Shown: one piece after another, positions 1-8,313 of the stretch | Layout: the number at the start of each line of letters is the position of its first letter | Position numbering within the stretch: position 1 is the stretch's first letter | Assembly (NCBI RefSeq): GCF_024343575.1 | Contig: NZ_RJUA01000002.1 | Span: forward strand, 186,001 to 250,000 | Direction of reading: 5' to 3' | Source of the DNA: Lacihabitans sp. LS3-19 | Lineage (GTDB): Bacteria > Bacteroidota > Bacteroidia > Cytophagales > Spirosomataceae | Length of the DNA: 64,000 bases | The notes under the pieces: generated by a model | Told to the model about the DNA's origin: nothing | The model's database searches: none | What the model saw: the letters and a program-made list of their open reading frames with translations, nothing else | Made by a program: the position numbers and the translations under genes

Positions 1-587
1 TCTGGGTGCGAGAGAGTCAACGAAAAATCTGTACTAAAAAAGCCACCTTGTCTTGAAAAGCTTGGTGGAGAAAGAAAACCATCATAAGAAGTCGCAGTAT
101 TGTTACTGTTATTTGGCGAACTTGGATAGAAAAATTTTATGGTATTTGCCCCATCTGTTAATCTACCGTAGGAAACGTTTTCTCTTTGGGGAGGAAATAC
201 CAGTGAGCTTACCAAAGTGACGCCGTCAGGCATTGTTAAATATACCGCTTCCCCATTTGTAGAAGATAAAGAAAAGTCAGTATGGTTATAGCCAGAAGAA
301 GTATTTCCGCTTGCCCAAATTAATAAAAAGTCTTGCGAAGGAACCACCAATTGGTTAGGAACAGAAGTTAAATGGAATTTGGTAAGGTTTGTTCCCAAGT
401 CTGAAATGAAATAGTTGGCCAAGTCCACATCCGAAGGACCTGCGTTATAAATTTCAATCCAATCATTGTAATTTCCAGTGTTATCTACTATTGTAGAAGT
501 GTTTAGTGCCATTACCTCATTGATATAGATTTGATTGTAGGCAAGTTTAGGAAGAAGCAGTATCAAAAGCACCATCAAATTTTTCAT
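1..587 (-). CDS. Secreted lamin-tail-domain protein, 3' end outside window
   Basis: The reading frame is open from the ATG at 587 to the left edge (195 codons seen), so this is the N-terminal part only. It starts with a signal peptide (MKNLMVLLILLLPKLAYNQ) followed at once by a lamin tail domain (about residues 20-150; motifs YINEVMA, NDWIEIYN, LLIWASGN, DFSLSS). The visible part ends at the first strands of a chitobiase-like domain (FSRQGGFFSTDFSLTL). The next large gene on the same strand (1236-6971) has the same order and clear residue-level similarity, so this is very likely a second CotH-type or LTD-type surface protein. Lamin tail domains in Bacteroidota are found on secreted, often cell-surface or nuclease/kinase-linked, proteins. 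The catalytic or C-terminal sorting part, if any, is outside the window. Confidence 0.85.
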   Translation of the reverse strand, partial: MKNLMVLLILLLPKLAYNQIYINEVMALNTSTIVDNTGNYNDWIEIYNAGPSDVDLANYFISDLGTNLTKFHLTSVPNQLVVPSQDFLLIWASGNTSSGYNHTDFSLSSTNGEAVYLTMPDGVTLVSSLVFPPQRENVSYGRLTDGANTIKFFYPSSPNNSNNTATSYDGFLSPPSFSRQGGFFSTDFSLTLSHP

Positions 588-902
588 AATAGAATTATTT
601 TAAGTGATTATTTTTGACCTCTACTACAATTTCTTGTCTTTGCATTTTTGGGTCTCCTTAGCAAATCGTGCAAACGGAAATTTTGGAAAGAGAGTCTTTA
701 TTTTGTCATTAAATTCAAAAAATTAGAGTATAATAAAAAATACTCTATACAGTATTTTGAATGACATTTGTCATGGATTTTAGGTTTGAATTTGCTAGAA
801 AATAAGTATTTGAAGAAGCTAAGTTAAAGCAGGATATTAAAAGGGGTAAGGTACCTAAAAAAAGTTTTTAGGATTAGGAGAGATTCTCGAGTTGATTATT
901 TT
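588..902. other. 315-bp intergenic stretch with three small palindromes
   Basis: No coding frame is convincing here. I see three dyad symmetries: an 8-bp-arm hairpin at 724-747 (TAGAGTAT, 8-nt loop, ATACTCTA), an operator-like palindrome at 761-774 (ATGACA-TT-TGTCAT), and an 8-bp-arm hairpin with a 3-nt loop at 854-872 just downstream of the small gene at 903-1148. The last may end that gene's transcript although no T-run follows it on the minus strand. The palindrome at 761-774 lies about 175 bp upstream of the lamin-tail gene. I could not find a clear -33/-7 promoter pair. Confidence 0.4.
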
Positions 903-1148
903 TTATTTGTTATAAATTAAACCCAATTCCTCAATTTCCTCTTCAATACTGATTTTAGGAAAAGGGATTTTACATCGATTATACCAATACTTTGCATTCC
1001 ATTCATCTCCTTCTATTCTGTGTAGTAAAGCGTGAATTCTATCATAATCCGGATGCCCTTCCTTTGATTGGGCAATATTGTGTGCAGCTTCCCAATTGTT
1101 GGATTTTATAAATTTTAAAGCTGAAATTATTTTTTCAATATCATTCAT
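903..1148 (-). CDS. Small conserved hypothetical protein (81 aa)
   Basis: An 81-residue soluble, probably helical protein without signal peptide or membrane segment. It has a distinctive pattern: NWEAAHNIAQ, then IHALLHRIEGD, then NAKYWYNR and a C-terminal acidic EEEIEELG. From memory, small bacterial proteins with the same W..AH..AQ / HA.LHR.EGD..NA.YWY pattern occur widely, also in Proteobacteria, without assigned function; I cannot confirm this by search. The repeat-like helix pairs resemble a minimal TPR/Sel1-like unit, but this is only an impression. It stands alone between two large secreted-protein genes on the same strand, 87 bp downstream of the start-distal end of nothing obvious. 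Conserved motif density argues for a real gene. Confidence 0.75.
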   Translation of the reverse strand: MNDIEKIISALKFIKSNNWEAAHNIAQSKEGHPDYDRIHALLHRIEGDEWNAKYWYNRCKIPFPKISIEEEIEELGLIYNK

Positions 1149-1194
1149 ATTTATTATAAATATTGTATTTATTGTATTTTCTATATTTTTTGTA

Positions 1195-1214
1195 TTTTCA
1201 ATTTTTATTGAAAA
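1195..1214. repeat. AT-rich hairpin downstream of the CotH gene
   Basis: Perfect 8-bp arms (TTTTCAAT / ATTGAAAA) around a TTTT loop, 22 bp past the stop of the CotH-kinase gene on the minus strand. A nearly identical sequence lies just past the nagA stop at 7191-7212 (TTTTCAGAATTTATTGAAAA). No T-run follows on the minus strand, so it would be a weak terminator or a 3'-end stabilising hairpin. Confidence 0.4.
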
Positions 1215-1235
1215 TTACAATAACTTTTTTCGAAA

Positions 1236-4200
1236 TTATGGCTGAACGCTAATATAGTTGATAATTGGAATCGGATTACGTTCTTCTTTTAAAATATAAT
1301 ACAAGGTTTCAACAGTGTCACTTTTTGTCATTTCTTTCTGCACTTTCCATTTTATATTATTTCCGACTCTGTTTTCTTCACTTAAAGTGGCAATTTTAAT
1401 ACCCCATCTATTGTAAATATCCATGTATTCAATTTTTATTCCATTTGGGATAAATATATTAAGCTCGTCATTTTGATTATCATCGTTAGGTGAAATACCA
1501 CCACTCACTATTGGTTTGTCGCGATAAATATTTTCGAATATAATAACTGTTGGGTCAGAATAAAAAGGTATTATTTCTAAACCATTGTTAGAAGTATCTG
1601 AAACCACTTCTCCATTTAGATCTAAAGCTGAAACAGTTATCGAACTAAAAAATGGTCCTTCGAGATTTTGGTTACCCACATGAATTGTGTAGACAAGTGT
1701 ATCCGTTTGATTGGGTAATAGCTCAAGGTTAACCGAACCTAAAGTAAAATCAATATTTTGGTTTCCATCAAATGTTTGGTTAGGAATTAAAACGGAATTT
1801 TTCGAACTCGAAATTTTTTCTTTAAGAAAATAGAAACTGTTTTCACCAAATACTGCCCTTAAATTATTCTTGATTATTACATTCTTCAGATTCGATTTGC
1901 CGATGTTTTTTACTAAAACTGCAAAGGTAAACGCATGTTCATAAATGCTAATCGGATTGCTGTCTATAATTGCTTGAGCTATGGCAATCGCTGGTTTTGG
2001 TACCTGACTTTCAAAATTTAAAGGGGTGAATTCCATGTTGTTGTCTGCATTTCCATCATAGTCTGGATCCGGATTTATGCCATTGGTTGACAGGTCTGAA
2101 TATACATTTGAAGAGTTAGCTGACGCTTGTATAAAAAAGGTTTTATCCTCAGGTTCTGATAAATCAACTTGGAAGCTTAATCGTATTTTGTGAATACTTT
2201 TAGCTTTTAAATGGCTTAGCGAATCAACTAAAACATTTTGGTTTTCAAGATTGCCTTTAAAGTTTTTGTTTACCACCAAATTGTTTTCTGTTTCAATTTT
2301 TATACTGTCTTCTATAAATTTTGCAGATGTTGGAAAATATTTATTGAGGTTTAGGTTCAATTGAATTGGGGTAATATTCTTCGAGCTGGTATTTTCTAAA
2401 AATATTTCAATTGTCTTTTCAAAAACATTATTTTTCACAAGTCTAAGTTCACCTTCATTTATACTTATGCCCAACGGATTGTTTGTTTCTAATTTTAATG
2501 TGGAAATGTTATTTTCTAAATTATAATCATTAAAATCAGTCTTTTCGATGTATGCATTCAACTCTGTTTCTCTTGAATTCAAGACTAGAATTTTAAAATC
2601 GTAAATAAGACTATCTTTGGGGTTTAACTCTAAAGAGTTTATTATTAATTCATTATTTGAATTTTGAGAATTATTTAAAACTATTAAATTTTCTGGAATC
2701 GGGACCTTTGAAAGAATATTTTTTGACTTTAGGTCTCCATTATTTTTGATAATGAGTTTGATTTCAATAGAATCTGATGGGATAAGTTTTGATTTATCAG
2801 ATTTTAAATATATTCCAATATCGCCTTTGCCAATTTTTGATTCGCAGTTTTTTGTGATAATATTGATTTTTGCTGGTTTTGAAAAACAGCCAATTGCGTT
2901 TTTCTTGTATACATAATAACTCCCAGATTCAACATTCTTTGTATTTGAAAGAGGAGCTGATTTTTGATCATCCTTTTTGTAAAATATGTAGTCGAAGCTT
3001 AAGTTTTTAGTGCTGTCAATTAGTGCAAGATTTAAATCGGTTGATTCAAAAGAGCAATCTACATATAATTCAGATAAAACATCTGGAGTTGTTAATTTTT
3101 CCGGAATTGAAAAATAAATAGGCTCAGACCATTCGCCGGTGCAAGTTTTTGAGAATGAATTACATCTTGCTCTAAAGATAGTTTCACCAACTTTGCTCGC
3201 CGTAAACTTTATTGTTTCTCCAAAATTTCCGTTATCCCATTCCACTGTTCCATCGCATTGTGGAGCCGTTAAAAAGGTACTTTCACCCAAACATAGTTTA
3301 TTTGAGGAAGATTGGATTTTTAATATATTAGGTTTGCCAATTGAAATATTTATTGGATTAGAAAGTTCACTTTGGCATTGATTGGCTTCGCAAGTGGCTG
3401 AATATGAAGTATTTTCTAATGGTTTTACGGTTATTTTACTTTGAGATAAACCATTCGACCAATTTACGATTCCATCACACGAATTTGCAATTAAAGTAAC
3501 GGCCTCACCTAAACAAATTATTTCTTTGTTACTCTCTAATTCAGGGCCTTTTAGTTTCTCTATGCGTTTTATTTTTAAAGAATTAGAATTTTCTGAAATT
3601 CCACAACTTGCACTGCAGTAAGCATAATATTCGCCTTCCGAAACCTCAATTTCTCTCCCGATTTCGCCATTTGACCAAAAAATAGTTCCATTTATACAAC
3701 CTGAAGCTGTAATCTTTAATTTTTCAGAACCACAGATTTCGAGTTTCTTTGATTCAATGAATGGATTTTTTGGTCTTACACTTCCAAAATTTCCAGAATT
3801 TAGTTTGAATTCATTGTTTTGAAGTTTTAAATTATTTTCAATGAATGACCATTTCGGTCTTAAATTATTCTCAGAATTGACAAAACTGCCTGAAGTTGTC
3901 TTATCAAAATTGGTGGTGAAAATTATATCGTCAAGGCCAATTTCATCTCTGGGTCCACTTTTGCCAACTCCTGTGTAATAATATTTCCAAAAAAACTGTA
4001 CATATTCTTTCCCAATTGCACCTTTAGGAATTGGAATTTTTAGAAAATTTTCTAAATGACCTTTTATATTATTTCCTAAATAGGTTTGATTTTTATCAAT
4101 TTCAACAAATTCTGCCGAATCACCTATTCTGTAATATAGTTTTATACCGTATTTACGTTCACCTACTTCTATAGTTTTTGCTGTCCAACTCACCCAGGCT

Positions 4201-6971
4201 GAGTCTATTCCTTTTGTATTTACGGCGATTATCATTCCACCGAGTTGATTATAAGGATATCCAGTGTTTTCTGACGGTCCGCTTGTATTTACAAACGAAA
4301 TACCTTCGCTTTCCAAACCCCGAACTCTGGTTTTACTGTCTTGGTCAAAAGTTCCTTTTGTGAAGCCAGCTATTGTTGCACTTTCTTCTGGCTCTTTTTG
4401 ATTTAAAAATACGAACCTAGCATTTGGTGGGGTTGATCCAGCTGAAGAAAACGAACTCCATTCTTCAAAATAATATCCACAATCTATTAGAGAACTTGCT
4501 GGAGTATTTAATTGAGTTATAAATTCAGATTGCTCAAAATACGCTACATATTTTTCGTTTTTGTTTAAAATTACTACCAAAACACTATCCGTAATTTTTT
4601 GATTTTCATGTTCCCAATACAAAAACCGATGCCCAGGTTTTGGTTTTGCAGTTAGGGTTAAAGGTATTGATTGAAAATATTTTCCTTCCCAATTTCCATC
4701 ATTTTTTATTAAAACGCCAGGTTGATCAACATTAATATCTAAGGAATTAACTTTTACAAATCCCATAGAATTATCAATAGAAGCAACACTAAGTATATTT
4801 TCTTGAGTTTGAGAAAACCTGTTTTTTAAGAATCTTCGCATACTTTCAGCCCTTTGGCTGATATAGTTTTCTATAACATTACAGTTGTTTTCCCAAGTGC
4901 TAAGGTTTTCAACTGTTTTCCAACGTGAGATATGGTCTTCAATATCAAGTCGATATTTGTCTCTAAATTCTTTGAAAACCGAAGTAGAATATTCTTTGAG
5001 AAAAGTAGAGTTTAAATGATCTTGAAAACGAAGGATGAATTGTTTTCTAAATGTTTCATTTTTTATGAAGGTTCTAAAAATAAAATTTTCCTCTTTATTT
5101 AATGCTACTTCAAAGGCATCATCTTCCGCATTTATTATCATGCCAAGGCTTTTGTCAGCATCGAAAAACAAATATCGCCATCTGCCATCCATGCCTTTGG
5201 GTGCAAATGGTGCATATTCAGGTGTCTTGTTTCTCCAGAGCCTTACATTGTTTTGTGGCCAATCAATATTACCAACAAAAATCTCTGCAATTTGGTAATC
5301 TATCAAGCTTTCTGGATCCAAAAAAGTAATGGCTTTTTCATAGTTTTCTTTTACGGTCAAGTCTGTAGTTTCTAAGAAATTCATCATTTGCTTATAGTGG
5401 ATATCATCGCCATATTCTATTTCATCAGGGCCATTCCAAACTATTTTTTTTAAGTCAATATTGTAAATATTAACGCCATAGTGTTCATTCAAATAGTATT
5501 TATCTATTCTTTCTCTTATGTTTTGTACACCCCAATACTCTCCGTTTAAATAAACCAAAGTGGGTTGTGAAGCCTGAGAGCCAAATTTAAAGTGGTGCAG
5601 CCAATCATGTATGAAAACATCACGTATCATGCCGTTATTGAAATCATCTCCGGTGTTTCGGAGAAGAATATTTTCAAGTTTTAAATCGTTATTTCTTTTG
5701 ATTAACGGAAATTTGTCAAATTGATTGGATCCATATATTCTCAGACTTTTGTAAGGATTACTTCTTGAGCAAGCTCCATGGATTTTGAACGTTATGTTTT
5801 GGTTTATTTCTTGGTTTTGATTCCTGAAAAGTTCGAAGTTTAGTGGTTTTTCGTAGTCAATTCCCTCATTGGAGAAATTTCCTGGGGTACAAAATTCCGC
5901 CGTAACATTTGGATTTTGAATCCTATACTCTTCAAATGCTTTTCCGGCATTGTAGAGTCCTTTGTTAAAATCAAAAAGGAAATCTTCTTGGATATTTAAA
6001 GATACTAAATCAAAAGCTGGATTTTTTGGGCCATTATTGTCAAGAAAATAAGTTTGGGCAATTATTTTACTTTCTAGATACCCTTCTTTTATAGCTACAG
6101 CTCTTACAACAGTCGCTTTTGCGATGGGTGACTTAGGAATATAATATGGGTCAAAGTGCCAAGTAGATGAGATTTGACTAATTTTATTTACTTCCTGATT
6201 TCTTTTTTTGACTTCTATTGTGCTGTTTTCATACGTTTTAGTTTCAAAATGCCCTTCCAAAAGTTCGCCATCTGCTTGTCCTGGTTTTTCAGGATATTGA
6301 TTTTTGTAAAAATAGGTTTTGCCACCCAAGCTTTCTTTTTTGGGAATAGAACCATCCAAAGTGTAAAGGATTTTTACTGTTGGGTCTGGATGCGAAAGTG
6401 TTAAAGAAAAATTGGTTTCATAAAAACCTCCTTTTTTAGAAAAAACAGGTTCTGAAAGTGCATCTATAAAAAATGGGATATTATTGTTTGATTGATTTGG
6501 ACTAGCTTTCTGGATATATTTTAATTGATTTCCACCATCTTGAGTTCTACCAAATGAAATATCTGTTCTTTGGTTTTTAAATTCAATATTGTCAAGTATA
6601 TTTTTTCCATCTGGTTTAGTCAAAATAATAAATTCCGCTTCAGATGAGAGTGAAAATGAGGTATGATTATCTCCGTTTTTTGTATTTCCGCTACACCAAA
6701 TTAAAATAAAACCCTTGGCAGGAATGGTCAAATTTCCATTTGTAGAGCTAAGTTGGAACTTTGTTATTTTTTCGGGATTATCGCTTAAATAATAGCCGTT
6801 TAAGTTCACAGGAGCGTTACTTGTATTAAATAATTCAATCCAATCTGAAAATTCACCAACATTATCTTGGATTGTCTTTGAATTAGAGGCCATTATTTCA
6901 TTTATTACTATCTGAGCAGTAGTCAAATTGTAACTAAAAAATAAGCATATGAATAGTAAACGTTTTAGCAT
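1236..6971 (-). CDS. Giant secreted CotH-kinase-family protein with lamin tail domain and T9SS type B sorting domain
   Basis: Start chosen at the ATG at 6971, which gives a clean signal peptide (MLKRLLFICLFFSYNLTTAQ); another in-frame ATG lies four codons upstream at 6983. Domains in order, approximate residues: lamin tail 22-155; chitobiase/hexosaminidase-like beta domain 175-310; CotH kinase 325-715; an InlB-like divergent repeat 740-815; a concanavalin-like or domain-rich region 830-1030; three Cys-containing Ig-like repeats with a W(S/D)NG motif 1080-1295; DUF11/CARDB-like repeats 1390-1790; and a gliding-motility-type C-terminal sorting domain (SGGISPNDDNQNDELNIF, YNRWG) in the last 90 residues. 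CotH motifs are present: GVQNIRERID, NIDWPQNN and FFDADKSLG, matching the conserved Glu, catalytic Asp/Asn and metal Asp positions, so the kinase fold may be active. The CotH family phosphorylates spore-coat proteins in Bacillus; the substrate here is unknown. Expected location: exported by T9SS to the surface or medium. Confidence 0.9.
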   Translation of the reverse strand: MLKRLLFICLFFSYNLTTAQIVINEIMASNSKTIQDNVGEFSDWIELFNTSNAPVNLNGYYLSDNPEKITKFQLSSTNGNLTIPAKGFILIWCSGNTKNGDNHTSFSLSSEAEFIILTKPDGKNILDNIEFKNQRTDISFGRTQDGGNQLKYIQKASPNQSNNNIPFFIDALSEPVFSKKGGFYETNFSLTLSHPDPTVKILYTLDGSIPKKESLGGKTYFYKNQYPEKPGQADGELLEGHFETKTYENSTIEVKKRNQEVNKISQISSTWHFDPYYIPKSPIAKATVVRAVAIKEGYLESKIIAQTYFLDNNGPKNPAFDLVSLNIQEDFLFDFNKGLYNAGKAFEEYRIQNPNVTAEFCTPGNFSNEGIDYEKPLNFELFRNQNQEINQNITFKIHGACSRSNPYKSLRIYGSNQFDKFPLIKRNNDLKLENILLRNTGDDFNNGMIRDVFIHDWLHHFKFGSQASQPTLVYLNGEYWGVQNIRERIDKYYLNEHYGVNIYNIDLKKIVWNGPDEIEYGDDIHYKQMMNFLETTDLTVKENYEKAITFLDPESLIDYQIAEIFVGNIDWPQNNVRLWRNKTPEYAPFAPKGMDGRWRYLFFDADKSLGMIINAEDDAFEVALNKEENFIFRTFIKNETFRKQFILRFQDHLNSTFLKEYSTSVFKEFRDKYRLDIEDHISRWKTVENLSTWENNCNVIENYISQRAESMRRFLKNRFSQTQENILSVASIDNSMGFVKVNSLDINVDQPGVLIKNDGNWEGKYFQSIPLTLTAKPKPGHRFLYWEHENQKITDSVLVVILNKNEKYVAYFEQSEFITQLNTPASSLIDCGYYFEEWSSFSSAGSTPPNARFVFLNQKEPEESATIAGFTKGTFDQDSKTRVRGLESEGISFVNTSGPSENTGYPYNQLGGMIIAVNTKGIDSAWVSWTAKTIEVGERKYGIKLYYRIGDSAEFVEIDKNQTYLGNNIKGHLENFLKIPIPKGAIGKEYVQFFWKYYYTGVGKSGPRDEIGLDDIIFTTNFDKTTSGSFVNSENNLRPKWSFIENNLKLQNNEFKLNSGNFGSVRPKNPFIESKKLEICGSEKLKITASGCINGTIFWSNGEIGREIEVSEGEYYAYCSASCGISENSNSLKIKRIEKLKGPELESNKEIICLGEAVTLIANSCDGIVNWSNGLSQSKITVKPLENTSYSATCEANQCQSELSNPINISIGKPNILKIQSSSNKLCLGESTFLTAPQCDGTVEWDNGNFGETIKFTASKVGETIFRARCNSFSKTCTGEWSEPIYFSIPEKLTTPDVLSELYVDCSFESTDLNLALIDSTKNLSFDYIFYKKDDQKSAPLSNTKNVESGSYYVYKKNAIGCFSKPAKINIITKNCESKIGKGDIGIYLKSDKSKLIPSDSIEIKLIIKNNGDLKSKNILSKVPIPENLIVLNNSQNSNNELIINSLELNPKDSLIYDFKILVLNSRETELNAYIEKTDFNDYNLENNISTLKLETNNPLGISINEGELRLVKNNVFEKTIEIFLENTSSKNITPIQLNLNLNKYFPTSAKFIEDSIKIETENNLVVNKNFKGNLENQNVLVDSLSHLKAKSIHKIRLSFQVDLSEPEDKTFFIQASANSSNVYSDLSTNGINPDPDYDGNADNNMEFTPLNFESQVPKPAIAIAQAIIDSNPISIYEHAFTFAVLVKNIGKSNLKNVIIKNNLRAVFGENSFYFLKEKISSSKNSVLIPNQTFDGNQNIDFTLGSVNLELLPNQTDTLVYTIHVGNQNLEGPFFSSITVSALDLNGEVVSDTSNNGLEIIPFYSDPTVIIFENIYRDKPIVSGGISPNDDNQNDELNIFIPNGIKIEYMDIYNRWGIKIATLSEENRVGNNIKWKVQKEMTKSDTVETLYYILKEERNPIPIINYISVQP

Positions 6972-7190
6972 ATAAGCTTCCAAACAAAATTTCTTTTGAG
7001 TTTTATTTTTTTTGGAAAGCTCTAAAATAGTTTAAGAATCAAAAGCTACATTCCATATGCAACCTTTTTTATTAAATGGTTTTTTAAATAGAATCAATTA
7101 AGTTTCTTATTTCTAAAACATTAACATCAAAAATTATTCCAAAATTTAAAGGTAGGTAAAGAATTTTCTTTTTGTACTGTATAAATTGTA

Positions 7191-7212
7191 TTTTCAGAAT
7201 TTATTGAAAATT
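7191..7212. repeat. AT-rich hairpin copy at the nagA 3' end
   Basis: TTTTCA and TGAAAA arms enclose an 8-nt centre, overlapping the nagA stop region. Flanks and arms match the hairpin at 1195-1214 over about 25 bp (TTGTATTTTCA...TTTATTGAAAATTA), so the two 3' ends share an element. Confidence 0.35.
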
Positions 7213-8308
7213 ATATTTCAATATATTGAAATTCCTCTAAATCATCATTAAAACAGCTAAACTTAACTTTTGCACCAACTTCAATTTTTCCTATATTAAA
7301 GTTCATAACTTCTGCTGGAATTTCAGTTGCCATTTTTAATGCATATTTTGTATCTACACTTAACCAATTTTTAGCGTTTCTGACAGCATCTGCGAGTGAT
7401 ATTGTTGCACCTGCAAGATTTCCATCCGAATTCATATAGTTTCCATCTGTTATAAATGCATCAAACTCTTCCCATTGGAACCTTTCCTTTTTGTGGTTTT
7501 GGAAAAGTGCGTCTGATATTAAAAACATTTTTTCTTTTTTTAGCTTAAAAGCCAGCCTCGCTGCATCCGTTGCTACATGTACGTCGTCAAGGATTAGAGG
7601 TGTAAAAACCTGATTGTTAGACAAAGAAGCTCCCGCAAGGCCAGGTTCTCGGTGCGTGAAGGGCGACATAGCATTGAACAAGTGGGTGACCAAATTCACA
7701 CCCAATCCAAACGCTTCTTTTGCTCTTTCAAAAGTGCAATTTGAATGCCCTAGTGATACTTTTATGCCTGACTCAAGTAACATCAGTATTTGTTCATTCG
7801 TAAAATTCTCAGGAGCAATAGTTATCATTTTAAGACTTTCACCACCAAAGTCTATGATTTCTCTAAGTGTTTGATTGTCTGGTTTTTTAATGTATTTTTC
7901 AAGATGTGCACCTCGTTTTTTAATGGATAGAAAAGGACCTTCAAGGTGCATTCCCAAAACACCTGAATTTGGATTTTCTTTACAATAATTTTTTATAGTT
8001 TCTAAACCTCTGAAAATGTTGTCAATCGAAGAAGTTATCAATGTAGGTAAAACATAACCAACGCCATTTTTCTTTGCCGAAAACTCTATATCTATTAATG
8101 TTTCCCTTTCAGGTTTTTGGGTGAAATGAAACTGCTCGCCACCATTAATATGTAAATCGATAAGAGTAGGAGCGAGGTTCTCAAATTCAGCAATTTCATC
8201 ACTGTTAAGATGTTCTATTTTTGAAATTAGACCATTTTCAATCCAAATCTTTTGGTTTATTAAAACTTCATTTGGCGTATATAGTTTTTTACATGTTATA
8301 TTTTTCAT
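7211..8308 (-). CDS. nagA: N-acetylglucosamine-6-phosphate deacetylase
   Basis: Cytosolic amidohydrolase that removes the acetyl group from GlcNAc-6-phosphate, giving glucosamine-6-phosphate for glycolysis or cell-wall synthesis. At 365 residues it has near-normal length for the family. Visible motifs: DLHINGGEQF (51-60), the metal-ligand Glu in HLEGPF (Glu123), LGHSNC (His188), THLFNAMSPF (His209), DDVHV (His244) and the catalytic Asp in ISDALF (Asp266). The start follows the stop of the preceding gene by 5 bp, so it is probably co-transcribed with the surface protein at 8314-9549 and with parC. No nagB or GlcNAc transporter is adjacent. A GH3 glucosaminidase-like fusion lies at 55424-58672, which could provide the substrate in cell-wall recycling. 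Confidence 0.95.
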   Translation of the reverse strand: MKNITCKKLYTPNEVLINQKIWIENGLISKIEHLNSDEIAEFENLAPTLIDLHINGGEQFHFTQKPERETLIDIEFSAKKNGVGYVLPTLITSSIDNIFRGLETIKNYCKENPNSGVLGMHLEGPFLSIKKRGAHLEKYIKKPDNQTLREIIDFGGESLKMITIAPENFTNEQILMLLESGIKVSLGHSNCTFERAKEAFGLGVNLVTHLFNAMSPFTHREPGLAGASLSNNQVFTPLILDDVHVATDAARLAFKLKKEKMFLISDALFQNHKKERFQWEEFDAFITDGNYMNSDGNLAGATISLADAVRNAKNWLSVDTKYALKMATEIPAEVMNFNIGKIEVGAKVKFSCFNDDLEEFQYIEI

Positions 8309-8313
8309 TTCGG

